From Io17-Chloro-G2 sp965226825 (lineage in GTDB: Bacteria > Chloroflexota > Dehalococcoidia > Lucifugimonadales > UBA3495), in NCBI GenBank assembly GCA_965226825.1, contig CBDDED010000003.1, positions 2,542,001-2,606,000 on the forward strand: a DNA stretch of 64,000 nucleotides, read 5' to 3'. The position numbers and the translations under genes were made by a program. This document shows, piece after piece, positions 25,901 through 35,919 of this stretch. Position 1 is the first letter of the stretch; each line of letters opens with the position of its first letter. Below the pieces are notes generated by a model that searched no databases, was not told the DNA's origin, and worked only from the letters and a program-made list of their open reading frames with translations.

Positions 25901-28216
25901 ATGAAACTGACGCGGCGAAATTTCCTTGCTTGGGCGGGCCTTTCGGCCGTAGGAGCCGTGGCCTGCGAGGGCTTCGGCATACGCGAAGGCGAGTTCAGCC
26001 TTCAAAGCCCGAATATGCTGCCGGAAGACTTGGTCCGCGGCCAGGACAACTGGTATGCCACCCTCTGCCGGACCTGCCCTTGCGCCGAAGGGGTCGTGGT
26101 CCGGGTTATGGACGGCCGCGCCAAAAAGATTCAGGGCAACCCCATGTATCCGGTGAACCATGGCAAGCAGAGCGCTCGGTGCGAAGCCGGGTTGCAGGCC
26201 GTGTATCATCCCGACCGCATTGCGGGCCCAATGCGCCGGTCCGGAGCCCGAGGCTCCGGACACTTCACTCCGATCCCGTGGAAAGACGCACCGGGCACGA
26301 CCGGGCTGGGAACCCTGCGTCAGCAGCTACAGGACAACGGCGGCGAAATGCTCATGATCACCGAGCCTCTCCGAGGGCATCTTGCCCTGGTGGCCGACCG
26401 GTTTGCGTCCGCGGTCGGAGGGCAGAGACTCGGATTTGAAACCCTGGACAACAACACCTACCTGGCCGCCGTAAACAACGTTTTCGGCCAGGAAAAGATG
26501 CCCGACTTTGATCTGGGAAACACCAACTTCCTGCTTAATTTTGGCGCCGATTTCCTGTCCACCTGGCTTTCACCCACCCGCTGGGGCCAGGCCTACGGGG
26601 AGTTCCGCCAGGGTGAAGGTCGCCAGCGCGGGACCTTCTACCACGTGGATTCCCGTTTCTCCATGACCGGAGCCAACGCCGATCGGTGGGTCCCCGTCAC
26701 GCCCGGTTGGGAGGGCCACCTGGCCCTGAGCCTGGCCTACGTGATTATGTCCGAGGGACTGGCCCACCCCAGCGCCGACATAGGAGCGCTCACCGGCGGG
26801 CAGGGGCCGTCAGCCCTGGAACGTTTCCGTCCCGAGGCAGTAGCCCAGAGAATTGGCTTAACTGAAGAGTTCGCCGGCGGCAGCCCGGAGGAATTCATCC
26901 GCAGCTTGGCGCGGAATTTCGCGAACTCCCGTCCCAGTCTCGCCATTGGCGGCGGTTCCGCGGGCGCAACCAGCAACGGCCTTTTCAACTTGGAAGCCAT
27001 TTACGCGCTGAATTACCTGGTCGGCAGTGTCGGCGAAACCGGGGGCATAAAGTTCAATCCCTCCATTCCATTTGACGACGTTCCGTCAACTGCCCAGGTG
27101 GCAACCCTGGACGACTGGACCAAGGTCGCCGAGGACATCAAGAGCGGGAAAACCCGGCTCCTGTTGCTGCATAACGCCGACCCGGTGCTTGGCCTCCCCG
27201 ATTCCCTGGAGATGCGGCGCACTCTGGAGGATGCCGACAACCTGTTTATTGTCAGCTTCTCCCCATTCATCGATGAAACCAGTATCATGGCCGACCTGAT
27301 TCTCCCCGACCGGGTTTACCTGGAAGACTGGGGCAACGATGTCCCGGAGCCAGGACCGGGTTACCAGGTGGTGGGCTACCAGCAGCCGGTCGTGAATCCG
27401 CTGCATGATTTGGACCCGCTTAGTTTCCCCGACGTTCTGCTAACCATGGCTCAGGAGCTGGGCAAAGAATCGGAATTGCCCTGGTCAACGTTCCAAGGCC
27501 TGCTCCGGGAGGGCTCGGACTCACTGTTCGAGTTGAACCGAGGATCAATCCAGGCGGCCACCGCCGGGGAATTTTGGAACGAATTGCTGCGGCGCGGCGG
27601 TTGGTGGGACGATGGCATCACCGGGCCAGTGCCAACGGCTCCCGAAGGACTGTTCGCCAACATCGCGGCCAAGTCCTCAGAACCCAGCTTCGTCGGACCG
27701 GACCCTGCCTCCGATACTTTTTACCTGGTACCGTTCTCTCATAACACTCTTCTGGACGGCCGCAACGGGCACCTGCCCTGGATGCAGGCGACACCGGACC
27801 CGGTGACCAGCATAACCTGGCAGACTTGGGTGGAAATAAACGATCACAAGGCCCGGGAGTTGGGGCTGCGGGAAGGAGACTCGGTCAACATAACCTCCTA
27901 CGCCGACTCCATTCGCGCCCTGGTGTATCCTACGCCGGCAGTACCGCCGGGAATCGTGGCGATTCCACTGGGGCAAGGCCGCCGGAAGGGTTCCAGCTAC
28001 GCTTCGGACCGGTTGGGAACCGAAAGCTCCAACGTGGTGGATATCCTCGAGCCCATGAAGGTCGCGGACACTGGATCCCTGGCATGGGCCGGCACTCGGG
28101 TTCGAATTAGCTCCACCGGAGCCAGCATGAACGTATCCAAGATGGAAGGCATGGTGACCCCGGTGGAAATAGGCACCACCGAGGGTGAACGAATTATCCA
28201 AACCGTTCCCGGATAA
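25901..28216 (+). CDS. actB: Molybdopterin-oxidoreductase-like subunit (ActB1/QrcB-like)
   Basis: A 771-residue exported protein beginning MKLTRRNFLAWAGLS, a Tat-type signal with RRNFL. The N-terminal Cys region is CRTCPCAEG, then ARCEAG at about residue 93, close to the FeS site of molybdopterin enzymes but with altered spacing. Other family stretches are VDSRFSMTGANADRWVPVTP and the C-terminal LREGDSVNITSY cupin-like domain. In ActB and QrcB this subunit has lost Mo and works as a scaffold; the usual Mo-ligand position here (around NNTYLAAVNN) has no clear Cys or Ser, which fits, but this is inference. Unlike most ActB proteins, the FeS part is a separate gene. Confidence 0.85.
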   Translation: MKLTRRNFLAWAGLSAVGAVACEGFGIREGEFSLQSPNMLPEDLVRGQDNWYATLCRTCPCAEGVVVRVMDGRAKKIQGNPMYPVNHGKQSARCEAGLQAVYHPDRIAGPMRRSGARGSGHFTPIPWKDAPGTTGLGTLRQQLQDNGGEMLMITEPLRGHLALVADRFASAVGGQRLGFETLDNNTYLAAVNNVFGQEKMPDFDLGNTNFLLNFGADFLSTWLSPTRWGQAYGEFRQGEGRQRGTFYHVDSRFSMTGANADRWVPVTPGWEGHLALSLAYVIMSEGLAHPSADIGALTGGQGPSALERFRPEAVAQRIGLTEEFAGGSPEEFIRSLARNFANSRPSLAIGGGSAGATSNGLFNLEAIYALNYLVGSVGETGGIKFNPSIPFDDVPSTAQVATLDDWTKVAEDIKSGKTRLLLLHNADPVLGLPDSLEMRRTLEDADNLFIVSFSPFIDETSIMADLILPDRVYLEDWGNDVPEPGPGYQVVGYQQPVVNPLHDLDPLSFPDVLLTMAQELGKESELPWSTFQGLLREGSDSLFELNRGSIQAATAGEFWNELLRRGGWWDDGITGPVPTAPEGLFANIAAKSSEPSFVGPDPASDTFYLVPFSHNTLLDGRNGHLPWMQATPDPVTSITWQTWVEINDHKARELGLREGDSVNITSYADSIRALVYPTPAVPPGIVAIPLGQGRRKGSSYASDRLGTESSNVVDILEPMKVADTGSLAWAGTRVRISSTGASMNVSKMEGMVTPVEIGTTEGERIIQTVPG

Positions 28217-28315
28217 GGGTAAATTACCGGGGGAATAGTGTTTGCAGTTCCCCCTGGTTGGTGAAACCATACCTGGGAGTCTGCCGGAAGCCGGGAAAGC
28301 AATCTGGATGAAAAA

Positions 28316-29116
28316 ATGGTAACTAACCGAATAGCACACAAATGGGGCATGGTGGTGGACTTGGACCGCTGCACGGGCTGTCAGGCCTGCGTTGTAGCGT
28401 GCCAGTCTGAAAACAACCTTCCCATCAACACCAAGGATTATTTCCAGCAGCGGCGGGCGTACGAGTGGATCCGCATCGAGCGTTATTGGGAGGGGGAATA
28501 CCCCAACGTCAAGGCTCGGTTTATTCCCATCATGTGCCAGCATTGTGAGAACGCCCCTTGCGAACCGGTGTGTCCGGTATATGCCACCTACCACAACGAC
28601 CAGGGCATGAACGTGCAGGTCTATAACCGGTGCATCGGCACCAGGTACTGCGCCAACAACTGCCCCTACCAGGTCAGATTTTTCAATTGGTGGGAGCCGG
28701 TGTGGCCCGAGCGCCTTCGCAACCACCTGAACTCAGACGTCACCATTCGCAGCCGCGGGATCATGGAGCGATGCTCGTTCTGCATCCAGCGGATCCGACG
28801 AGCCGAACTAAAGGTCGAACGACAGGAAAGGCGCGAACTGGACCACGCTACAATGAAGGAACGCAACCTGCTTCCAGCTTGCGTCCACGCCTGCCCAACC
28901 AACGCCTTGAAGTTCGGCGACCAGGGTGACGAAAGCGGGCCGGTGCAGAAATTCTTCTCGGCCTTGAATGACGACTCCCACAATGGAGAGGCAAGCAGCC
29001 AGGATGCAGAGACCAAACGGGGCTACCGGCTGCTGGAAGAAATGGGCACCAAACCCAACGTAATATTCCTGAAGAAAGTCGATAAATATCCACTGAAGAA
29101 CGGGTTCCATGGCTGA
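28316..29116 (+). CDS. Four-cluster FeS subunit (ActB2/QrcC-like)
   Basis: A 266-residue DmsB/PsrB-type ferredoxin subunit. Cys groups are CTGCQACVVAC, CQHCENAPCEPVC, CIGTRYCANNC and CSFC...CVHAC. The Thr in CIGT replaces a Cys, the signature linked to a 3Fe-4S cluster in alternative complex III. It should relay electrons between the NrfD membrane subunit and the haem subunit. No signal sequence is seen, so export would occur together with the Tat-bearing partner. Its stop overlaps the next gene by 8 bases, which implies translational coupling. Confidence 0.9.
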   Translation: MVTNRIAHKWGMVVDLDRCTGCQACVVACQSENNLPINTKDYFQQRRAYEWIRIERYWEGEYPNVKARFIPIMCQHCENAPCEPVCPVYATYHNDQGMNVQVYNRCIGTRYCANNCPYQVRFFNWWEPVWPERLRNHLNSDVTIRSRGIMERCSFCIQRIRRAELKVERQERRELDHATMKERNLLPACVHACPTNALKFGDQGDESGPVQKFFSALNDDSHNGEASSQDAETKRGYRLLEEMGTKPNVIFLKKVDKYPLKNGFHG

Positions 29117-30515
29117 GAACGGGCACCATCACGCCGGAATGTGGGTCTTCCCCAACGCGGCCGAAATCACGGGCGACATGGCCGAGAGAACCAGGACAAT
29201 CCCTGGGCCTTTCAAGTGGGCTCTCGCCGTGGCAGGGCTGTTTTTTGTCTTGGGTGTTGTCGGGTTTGTCGCCCGGGCCATGTCCGACGGCTTCGGCGAT
29301 TACACGGTTTGGGGATACTACGCGACCAGCTTTTTCTTCGTGTTCATGGTCACCAGCGCGGCGCCCCTGGCCGCGGTGACTTTCCGGTTTACCAAGAGCC
29401 ACTGGCGCCGGCCTCTGACCCGCGTCTCAGAGCTTTTCGCGGTGGTAGGCGTAATAAACACCATCTTGTTCATCCCTTTGTTGTTGGTGATGCCGCCCAT
29501 CAACAACACGGTGGGAGGCGAGCACACCCTGGAGATTCGCCGCACAATCTGGTTCGAAGTGCCCATCGGCGCCCCCCTCTGGTGGGACATGCTGGGGGTG
29601 GCTTTCCTGGGCGTCACCAGCCTGGCGATACTTTGGTTGACTTCGATGCCGGACCTGGCCGAATCCCGGTCCACCAGCACCGGGTTCCGCCGGACTATCA
29701 GCAATTTGCTGGCCGGGCACTGGTACGGCAGCAAGCGCCAGTGGGAGGTCCAAAAGGCGGGCATCGCCATCCTGGGCGCGTTCTACTTCATGTTCCTGAT
29801 CTACGTCCACTTCATTCTTACCACCGATTACGCCCAGAGCCTGGTTCCGGGTTGGAAAGACTCCATCTTCCCACCGCTGTACAGCCTGACCAGCTTCCAG
29901 GCATCCTTGGGCCTCATCCTGGTGGTTCTGTATGTCATGAGGCGTTGGTGCGGCTACGAAAACTACATCGGGATATCCACCTTCTGGTCGGCCAGCAAGT
30001 TGATGTTGGCGTTCACTTTGCTGTGGGCCTACCACACGTTCGCTTTCTTCATCACATATTGGTTCGGCCGGCTGGAAGTTGAACAAAACATCATCAAGTA
30101 TTTCTTCGTCCAGTCGTATGGAGCGGTCTTCGTCGCCAACTTTGTCTTTACGTTCGCGGTCCCATTCCTGATTCTGCTCTGGAATCCCGTACGAAAAACG
30201 GCCTGGGGCCCAACCTTGGCCGGAATCTCGGCTCTGGTCGGGGCGTTCCTGTTCAATCTCAGGATTTTTGTGGGGTCGTTTAACGCGGGCGACATTTACG
30301 GAATAGGATTGGACCACGTGCCTCCGCCGGTGTATCCCGATCTCTGGGACATTCTGATGCTCCTTGGAGGCATCGGGGCAGCCGCGCTGGTCTACCTGGC
30401 CGCCACCAAGGTCATCCCCATACTCTCGGTCTGGGAAGTCAAAGAGGGGACCATGTACCAGAGCTTGGGAACCTTCGTGCGCGGAGAGTACCTGGTCTTG
30501 GCCAAGCCCGAATGA
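29109..30515 (+). CDS. actC: NrfD/PsrC-type membrane subunit 1 (ActC-like)
   Basis: A 468-residue integral membrane protein with about ten transmembrane helices, NrfD/PsrC family. These subunits bind (mena)quinol at the membrane surface and pass electrons to the FeS subunit. It overlaps the FeS gene by 8 bases. The C-terminus (VIPILSVWEVKEGTMY) closely parallels that of the second NrfD protein (LPLIPLYDIKEGEVL), so the two are paralogues. Confidence 0.9.
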   Translation: MAENGHHHAGMWVFPNAAEITGDMAERTRTIPGPFKWALAVAGLFFVLGVVGFVARAMSDGFGDYTVWGYYATSFFFVFMVTSAAPLAAVTFRFTKSHWRRPLTRVSELFAVVGVINTILFIPLLLVMPPINNTVGGEHTLEIRRTIWFEVPIGAPLWWDMLGVAFLGVTSLAILWLTSMPDLAESRSTSTGFRRTISNLLAGHWYGSKRQWEVQKAGIAILGAFYFMFLIYVHFILTTDYAQSLVPGWKDSIFPPLYSLTSFQASLGLILVVLYVMRRWCGYENYIGISTFWSASKLMLAFTLLWAYHTFAFFITYWFGRLEVEQNIIKYFFVQSYGAVFVANFVFTFAVPFLILLWNPVRKTAWGPTLAGISALVGAFLFNLRIFVGSFNAGDIYGIGLDHVPPPVYPDLWDILMLLGGIGAAALVYLAATKVIPILSVWEVKEGTMYQSLGTFVRGEYLVLAKPE

Positions 30516-30615
30516 TGACCGCTATGACGATTGAAAGGGGTTCAGCAATTCCGCAGACCCAGCCGGGCTCGGCTCGGAAACCGGCGGGATGCTGGACGGG
30601 TAGTCAGGAGCTTTA

Positions 30616-32007
30616 ATGCAAGAAGGGAGAGCGCTCTCGCCAACCCAGGTGAACCGTGACCTGCTCCGGTCGATACTGGAATCGCCGAAGTGGTTCTGGG
30701 TCTCCGTAGGCTTGCTGGCCATTGTGGTCCTGGCCGCGTTTAGCGCCGCCGGACTGCTGGTTAACAAGGGCATGGGCGTGACCGGCATGAACCGGCCGGT
30801 GATGTGGGGCTTTTTCATCACCAACTTTGTGTTCTGGATCGGCATCAGCCACGCCGGAGTGATGCTTTCGGCCATCCTCAGGCTTTCCAAGGCCGAATGG
30901 CGCCGGCCCGCAACCCGAGCGGCCGAGGTTTTGACCGTTTTCTCGTTGATGACCGCCATGCTCATGCCGGTGGTCCATACCGGAAGGCCGTGGCGGACCG
31001 TTTACTGGATTTACACGCTGCCTTTCGTGCCCTTCGACTACGCCAGGGGAATCTGGCCCAACATTCGCTCGCCCCTGGTGTGGGACCCCAGCGCGGTCTA
31101 CACTTACCTGACCTCCAGCGTCCTGTTCGTAATGGTGGCATTGATCCCAGACTTTGCGGTGTTGCGGGACCGCACCACCGGAATGAGCCACCAGATTTAC
31201 TCCGTGCTTGCGATGGGTTGGCGCGGCAACGCCCGTCAATGGAAGTTCCAGATAATTGCCGGAGTGTTGCTGTCGGCGCTGATCTTGCCGGTTTTCGTCT
31301 CGGTCCACAGCATAGTGTCCTGGGACTTCGGGATGGCGGTTTCGGTAAAAACCTGGCACTCGACCATTTTCGCCCCCTACTTCGTGGTCGGCGCGGTGCA
31401 CTCGGGCGTGTCCGCCGTGGCGTTCGTGATGATCATCCTGCGGTACATCTATAGCTGGCAGGACTACATTCGCCACGAACACATCGACGCCCTGGGGCGG
31501 CTATTGATGGTGGTGGCTACCGCCTGGTTCTACTTCTTCGTGATGGAGATCGTATTCGGGTTCTACGGCCGGGAAGCCGACGAGATCGCCGTCCGGGATT
31601 TACAGTTCACCCAATACCCGTACAACATATTGATGATGATCTTTGCGGGAGTAACGTACTTCCTCCCCATGGCCCTGTGGTTGAACCGGGCCACCCGGCG
31701 AAACCTATGGCTGATGTCCACCGCCTGCATCTCGGTGAACATAGGCATGTGGCTGGAGAGATACCTGATCATCGTGCCAGGGCTGGCCAACAAAGGGGTT
31801 TTCACCTTTACCTGGGCATCCTACACGCCAAGCTGGGTGGAAGTGACGATCATAACCGGCACCTTTGGAATGGTTTCGATGTTGATGCTGCTGTTCAGCC
31901 GGGTGCTGCCCCTGATACCCCTTTATGATATCAAAGAGGGTGAAGTTCTGAAGACGGAAGTTCAGATAGGACGCCGGACGGTGCCGGCCACTTTCAGGGA
32001 GGACTAA
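30616..32007 (+). CDS. actF: NrfD/PsrC-type membrane subunit 2 (ActF-like)
   Basis: A 463-residue paralogue of the preceding gene with about ten helices. Conserved features include FWIGISHAGVMLSAILRLSK and WRRPATRAAE. Alternative complex III contains two NrfD subunits (ActC and ActF); here they lie side by side, whereas in many organisms ActD and ActE lie between them. The 100 bases before the gene hold no obvious terminator. Confidence 0.88.
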   Translation: MQEGRALSPTQVNRDLLRSILESPKWFWVSVGLLAIVVLAAFSAAGLLVNKGMGVTGMNRPVMWGFFITNFVFWIGISHAGVMLSAILRLSKAEWRRPATRAAEVLTVFSLMTAMLMPVVHTGRPWRTVYWIYTLPFVPFDYARGIWPNIRSPLVWDPSAVYTYLTSSVLFVMVALIPDFAVLRDRTTGMSHQIYSVLAMGWRGNARQWKFQIIAGVLLSALILPVFVSVHSIVSWDFGMAVSVKTWHSTIFAPYFVVGAVHSGVSAVAFVMIILRYIYSWQDYIRHEHIDALGRLLMVVATAWFYFFVMEIVFGFYGREADEIAVRDLQFTQYPYNILMMIFAGVTYFLPMALWLNRATRRNLWLMSTACISVNIGMWLERYLIIVPGLANKGVFTFTWASYTPSWVEVTIITGTFGMVSMLMLLFSRVLPLIPLYDIKEGEVLKTEVQIGRRTVPATFRED

Positions 32008-32081
32008 CGCCTCAAGCCGAGCGAGCTGATCCCCTATCGATTTTGTGGGACCAGGGCCGGTGAAATGCGGGGTAATTCAAA

Positions 32082-32600
32082 ATGGCGATAAGACCGATTT
32101 TAGGACTTTACGAGACCGCCGACAGCGCCGCCGATGCGGGCGATGCCCTCAAGGCGGCAAACGTCGACCCCAGGAGTTTCGATTTCCTTACCGATGCCCC
32201 GTATCCGGAAGGAGCGTTCGGAGAAAGGCCGGAGCCCCACCGGCTCTACATTTTCCCTCTCCTCGGCGCAATAGTGGGGTTGACCATCGGAATTATGCTC
32301 ACGTCCATGACCCAGATGGCCTTCCCCCTGGTGCAGGGCGGTAAACCCATCTTGTCCCTTCCGCCAATGGCGGTGATAACCTACGAAAGCACCATGCTAT
32401 CGGCCATTATTTTCACCATTATCGGCGTTGTTTTTGAATCCAGGCTACCCAGGGTCAAAGTTGGCCTGTACGACACCCGGATTACCGAGGGGTACATAGG
32501 AGTGCTGGTTAACGTGGAAGAAGACCAGTTGTCCAACGTCTCTAACGTCCTGTCCGGCGCTGGCGCCGTAGACATCATCCAGGATAATTCAAGGTCTTAA
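32082..32600 (+). CDS. actD: DUF3341 membrane protein (ActD-like)
   Basis: A 172-residue protein with an N-terminal soluble part (LGLYETADSAADAGDALKAA) and two hydrophobic helices (about 62-82 and 103-125). This is the DUF3341/ActD form: a ferredoxin-like domain facing the cytoplasm and a helical hairpin. The C-terminal stretch (LVNVEEDQLSNVSNVLSGAG) resembles the quinol/membrane-protein DUF3341 ending. It lies between NrfD2 and the monohaem cytochrome, as expected for actD. Confidence 0.85.
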   Translation: MAIRPILGLYETADSAADAGDALKAANVDPRSFDFLTDAPYPEGAFGERPEPHRLYIFPLLGAIVGLTIGIMLTSMTQMAFPLVQGGKPILSLPPMAVITYESTMLSAIIFTIIGVVFESRLPRVKVGLYDTRITEGYIGVLVNVEEDQLSNVSNVLSGAGAVDIIQDNSRS

Positions 32601-32605
32601 CCAGC

Positions 32606-33136
32606 GTGAGACACGACAAGACCCGACAAAGAGCAGGGGACGCTACGCCGGCCTTCCGGTTAAGGATCTGGATGCTGGGGTTGGCTTTGGTTGCCGTTCT
32701 GGCGGCGACGGCCTGCGGGCAGGGCGCCTACCCGTTGGACATCTTCTATGAGATGCACTATCAACAGACCTACAAGTCCCAAGAGCCGCCCCGCATGTCG
32801 GGCGTGGAAGGGGCGGTCGCCTGGTACCCGGCGCAAGGGGCCACGACGTCCTTCGGCGCCGACGGCGAGTACCTGTTCAACGTGAACTGCTCGATGTGTC
32901 ACGGCGCCCAGGCGAAGGGCGATGGGCCGGTGCTGCGGATGCTCATTGACGAATATGGGTACGCCCCGCTGGTTACCCCGGACTTGACGTCGGAATTGGT
33001 GGTCACCATGGGACGCGGGGGAATGGAAGGGATGATGACCAGCGGCCTCGGCGTCATGCCAAGCTTCGCCAAGCTGTTAACCCCCGCTGAACGTTCGGCC
33101 ATTTCCCAATACATCGAAGAAGAACTTCAACAGTAG
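32606..33136 (+). CDS. actE: Monohaem cytochrome c lipoprotein (ActE-like)
   Basis: A 176-residue exported protein with a signal ending LVAVLAATACGQG, a probable lipobox. One CxxCH haem site (CSMCHGAQAKGDGP) and a distal Met-containing loop (GMEGMMTSGLGVMPSFAKLL) supply the axial ligands. The AYPLDIFYEMHYQQTYKSQE segment is typical of ActE. It starts 5 bases after the actD stop. Likely role: the final carrier of the complex, handing electrons to a soluble cytochrome or oxidase not encoded in this window. Confidence 0.87.
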   Translation: MRHDKTRQRAGDATPAFRLRIWMLGLALVAVLAATACGQGAYPLDIFYEMHYQQTYKSQEPPRMSGVEGAVAWYPAQGATTSFGADGEYLFNVNCSMCHGAQAKGDGPVLRMLIDEYGYAPLVTPDLTSELVVTMGRGGMEGMMTSGLGVMPSFAKLLTPAERSAISQYIEEELQQ

Positions 33137-33260
33137 GCCGACTCAACCGCCAACCCCGGCAACCATTTCCGCGGGCCCATTGCCCGCAGCCCACTCCAGA
33201 CCGGTACAATACTCTCCACGGCAATGTTGAAATCACTCTTTCCCCCTGGGGTAGGTTGCG

Positions 33261-33920
33261 GTGCGTTTCGGTGTCCACAGCACGTTGCCCAACAACCGGC
33301 AACTTGAAGTGCCGTTCTCCAGTTGGTTGCCATTGATCGCCGCCGCCGCCTCGCTGCTGATTCTCGGGTGGGTCTCCATCATTGCTTCGCCGGTCCAAGC
33401 TCAAGAATCAACTCCGCCCTCGCCTCAAGACTCCGTGCCCGTTCCCTACGACGAGAAAGAGGCCCAGGCGATTGACGGTATGCTGATGTGTCCGGTGTGC
33501 CCGGCCGAGACCATAGACCAAGCCCAGGTGCCCCTGGCGCGGCAAATGCGCCAACTGGTCCGCGACAAGCTGTCCCAGGGAGAGAGCCGGGAGGAAATCC
33601 TGGAATACTTCGCCGGCGTTTACGGCAGGGACATACTGGCTGCCCCGGAAAAGTCCGGCGTTGGCCTGGTAGCTTGGACCACTCCCATAATCGGGGTTCT
33701 GGCCGCCTTGGCCGCGGGAGTTTTCGTGCTGCGGTCCATGGCGAAGCGGCCGGTCTCTCAGGATGTTGGGGCCGTTGCCGGGGCTGCACCATCGGCGTCC
33801 GCTCCCGACGCAGACCCATACGGCGCGGACCCATACCTGGAAGCCGTCGATAGGGAATTGGGCCTGGGTGATTCCGAATCGTTAACCCCGGACCCGGAGC
33901 GGGAGGCCCCGAATGGCTGA
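33261..33920 (+). CDS. ccmH: Cytochrome c maturation protein CcmH-like
   Basis: A 219-residue protein with GTG start, signal sequence (about 20-48, ending SPVQAQE), and the CcmH/CycL motif LMCPVCPAETIDQAQVPLAR, where the CxxC reduces apocytochrome. Then follow MRQLVRDKLSQGESREEILE and YFAGVYGRDILAAP, a membrane helix (about 136-156) and an acidic tail. It overlaps ccmF by 8 bases. It follows the respiratory genes directly, so the electron-transfer proteins and their assembly factors are likely co-expressed. Confidence 0.9.
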   Translation: MRFGVHSTLPNNRQLEVPFSSWLPLIAAAASLLILGWVSIIASPVQAQESTPPSPQDSVPVPYDEKEAQAIDGMLMCPVCPAETIDQAQVPLARQMRQLVRDKLSQGESREEILEYFAGVYGRDILAAPEKSGVGLVAWTTPIIGVLAALAAGVFVLRSMAKRPVSQDVGAVAGAAPSASAPDADPYGADPYLEAVDRELGLGDSESLTPDPEREAPNG

Positions 33921-35919
33921 CCTCGGCGCCATGTCGTTGTGGATAGCCCTGGCCCTGGCTTCTTACTCTCTTCTTGGGTCGGTCTCGGGCAAACTCATGG
34001 CGGCGCCGGCCCTGGTGCAGAGCGCTCAAAGAGCGGGCTACCTGGTGGCTTTGGCCCTGTTAGTGGCAACCCTGAGCCTCGTTGGCTCCTTTATCACCCA
34101 GGACTTCCAGGTGGCCTACGTAGCCGCTCACAGCGATCGGGCCATGCCCGGCCAGTTTACCTGGGTCGCCTTCTACGCCGGTAACGAAGGCTCTCTGCTT
34201 TACATTGCCTTTGCCCTTTCGGTCATGGCCGGCGTAGCCATCTGGAAGGCCCCCAGTCATCTTCGCGACACGCTGCCGTACACCGGCGCCGTGTTGATGT
34301 TGACCCTGGTTTTCTTCCTGGCGGTCATCGCATTCATGGCCAACCCCTTCGACAAACTTGCCATCACTCCCCTCGACGGAGAGGGCATCAACCCGCTGTT
34401 GACCCACCTGGGCATGTTCTTCCACCCTCCCCTGCTCATGGCCGGCCTGGTTTCCATCAGCATCCCGCTGGCCTTCGCCATTGGGTCCCTGATCGGCGGA
34501 CAAACGGCCGACGAATGGGTCGACGTTGGGCGGCAGTGGGGCCTGATTGCGTGGGCACTGCTGGCGGGCGGCCTGCTCCTGGGTTCATGGTGGGCGTACA
34601 CCATCCTGGGATGGGGAGGGTTCTGGTTTTGGGACCCGGTAGAAAACGCCGCCTTCATGCCCTGGCTCGCTCTTACAGCCTTCGTCCACTCCATCATGGT
34701 CCAAAAACGGCGCGGCATGTTCCGCATGTGGAACATCGTGCTGATCAACGTGGCGTTCAGCCTGGCCCTTTACGGAATGTTCATGAACCGGGGCGGCCCG
34801 GTGCCCTCGGTTCACTCCTTTGGGGCCTCGTCCCTGGGCTGGGTGTTTCTCTTGTTCCTGGCGGTGGGCACGGTAGTGCCATTCGCCATCTTCCTGTGGC
34901 GGTATCCCTTGTTGAAAAGCGCCCAACACCTGGATTCTATGCTTTCCCGGGAAGCAGCCTTTCTGATTAACAACCTGTTGCTGCTGGGCATTGCCTTTGT
35001 AACCCTTTGGGGAACGGTCTACCCGTTGATCTCCAAGCTGACCATCGGCGAGTCCATAACCATAGCCCGCCCGTTTTACGACCAGATCAACGGCCCCTTG
35101 TTCCTGGTCCTGCTCCTGGTAATGGGGGTGGGACCGCTGCTGCCCTGGCGGCGTTCAACCCCCGCCGCGGCCTGGCATTCGCTATGGCTGCCAACGGCCG
35201 GAGGCGTAGTGACCGTGCTGGTCCTGGCCCTGTTGGGAATCCACCAGCCGTTCGCACTGATCGGGTTTGGCCTGGCGGCGTTCATCACCACCGGAATCCT
35301 CGCGGAATGGCACCGGGGTTCCAGGGCGCGGGGCCGGTCCCTGGGAGAACCCTACCCTTTGGCGTTCCTGCATTTGATTTGGGCCAACCGGCCCCGATAC
35401 GGCGGCTACATCGTCCACCTTTCAGTCGTGATGGTGGCTTTGGGCGTGGTCGGAACCTCGTTTTTCAACACGCAACTGGACCTGGTGCTGGCACCGGAAG
35501 AACGAGCCGTAATCGCGGGCTACGAAATACGTTACCTGGGCACCAACGAGATCCCGAAGGGGAACCGTACTGAATTCACATCCACCGTTGAGCTTTACCG
35601 CGACGGGCAGCTGTTGGATACTCTCCACCCCAGCCGTGCTTTTTACCCGTCCTTCAACATGGCCGCAACCCGGGCGGCCATTCGCTCGACCCCGGTGGAC
35701 GACTTTTACCTGGTTCCAAGCGAAAATCTGGCCAACGGCAGCGTAGGATTCCGGGTATTGGTCAACCCGCTGGTCTGGTGGATGTGGGTAGCCGGTCCGT
35801 TTCTCGTGTTGGGGACTTTGGTCTCGCTTTGGCCCTCGTCTGCGCGGACGCCGGCTTTGGCGTCCCGACCGGCCCAAGGCGCGACGCCCGCGTCAGCTCT
35901 CCCCAGCCTCTCGGATTAG
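33913..35919 (+). CDS. ccmF: Haem lyase subunit CcmF
   Basis: A 668-residue polytopic membrane protein. It has the Trp-rich WWD-type motif (SWWAYTILGWGGFWFWDPVE, then NAAFMPWL) that presents haem, and the usual CcmF blocks FTWVAFYAGNEGSLLYIAF and NPLLTHLGMFFHPPLLM. Together with CcmH it joins haem to the CxxCH sites of exported cytochromes. About 15 transmembrane helices and one large periplasmic domain near the C-terminus (residues about 520-620). It overlaps ccmH by 8 bases. Confidence 0.95.
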   Translation: MADLGAMSLWIALALASYSLLGSVSGKLMAAPALVQSAQRAGYLVALALLVATLSLVGSFITQDFQVAYVAAHSDRAMPGQFTWVAFYAGNEGSLLYIAFALSVMAGVAIWKAPSHLRDTLPYTGAVLMLTLVFFLAVIAFMANPFDKLAITPLDGEGINPLLTHLGMFFHPPLLMAGLVSISIPLAFAIGSLIGGQTADEWVDVGRQWGLIAWALLAGGLLLGSWWAYTILGWGGFWFWDPVENAAFMPWLALTAFVHSIMVQKRRGMFRMWNIVLINVAFSLALYGMFMNRGGPVPSVHSFGASSLGWVFLLFLAVGTVVPFAIFLWRYPLLKSAQHLDSMLSREAAFLINNLLLLGIAFVTLWGTVYPLISKLTIGESITIARPFYDQINGPLFLVLLLVMGVGPLLPWRRSTPAAAWHSLWLPTAGGVVTVLVLALLGIHQPFALIGFGLAAFITTGILAEWHRGSRARGRSLGEPYPLAFLHLIWANRPRYGGYIVHLSVVMVALGVVGTSFFNTQLDLVLAPEERAVIAGYEIRYLGTNEIPKGNRTEFTSTVELYRDGQLLDTLHPSRAFYPSFNMAATRAAIRSTPVDDFYLVPSENLANGSVGFRVLVNPLVWWMWVAGPFLVLGTLVSLWPSSARTPALASRPAQGATPASALPSLSD

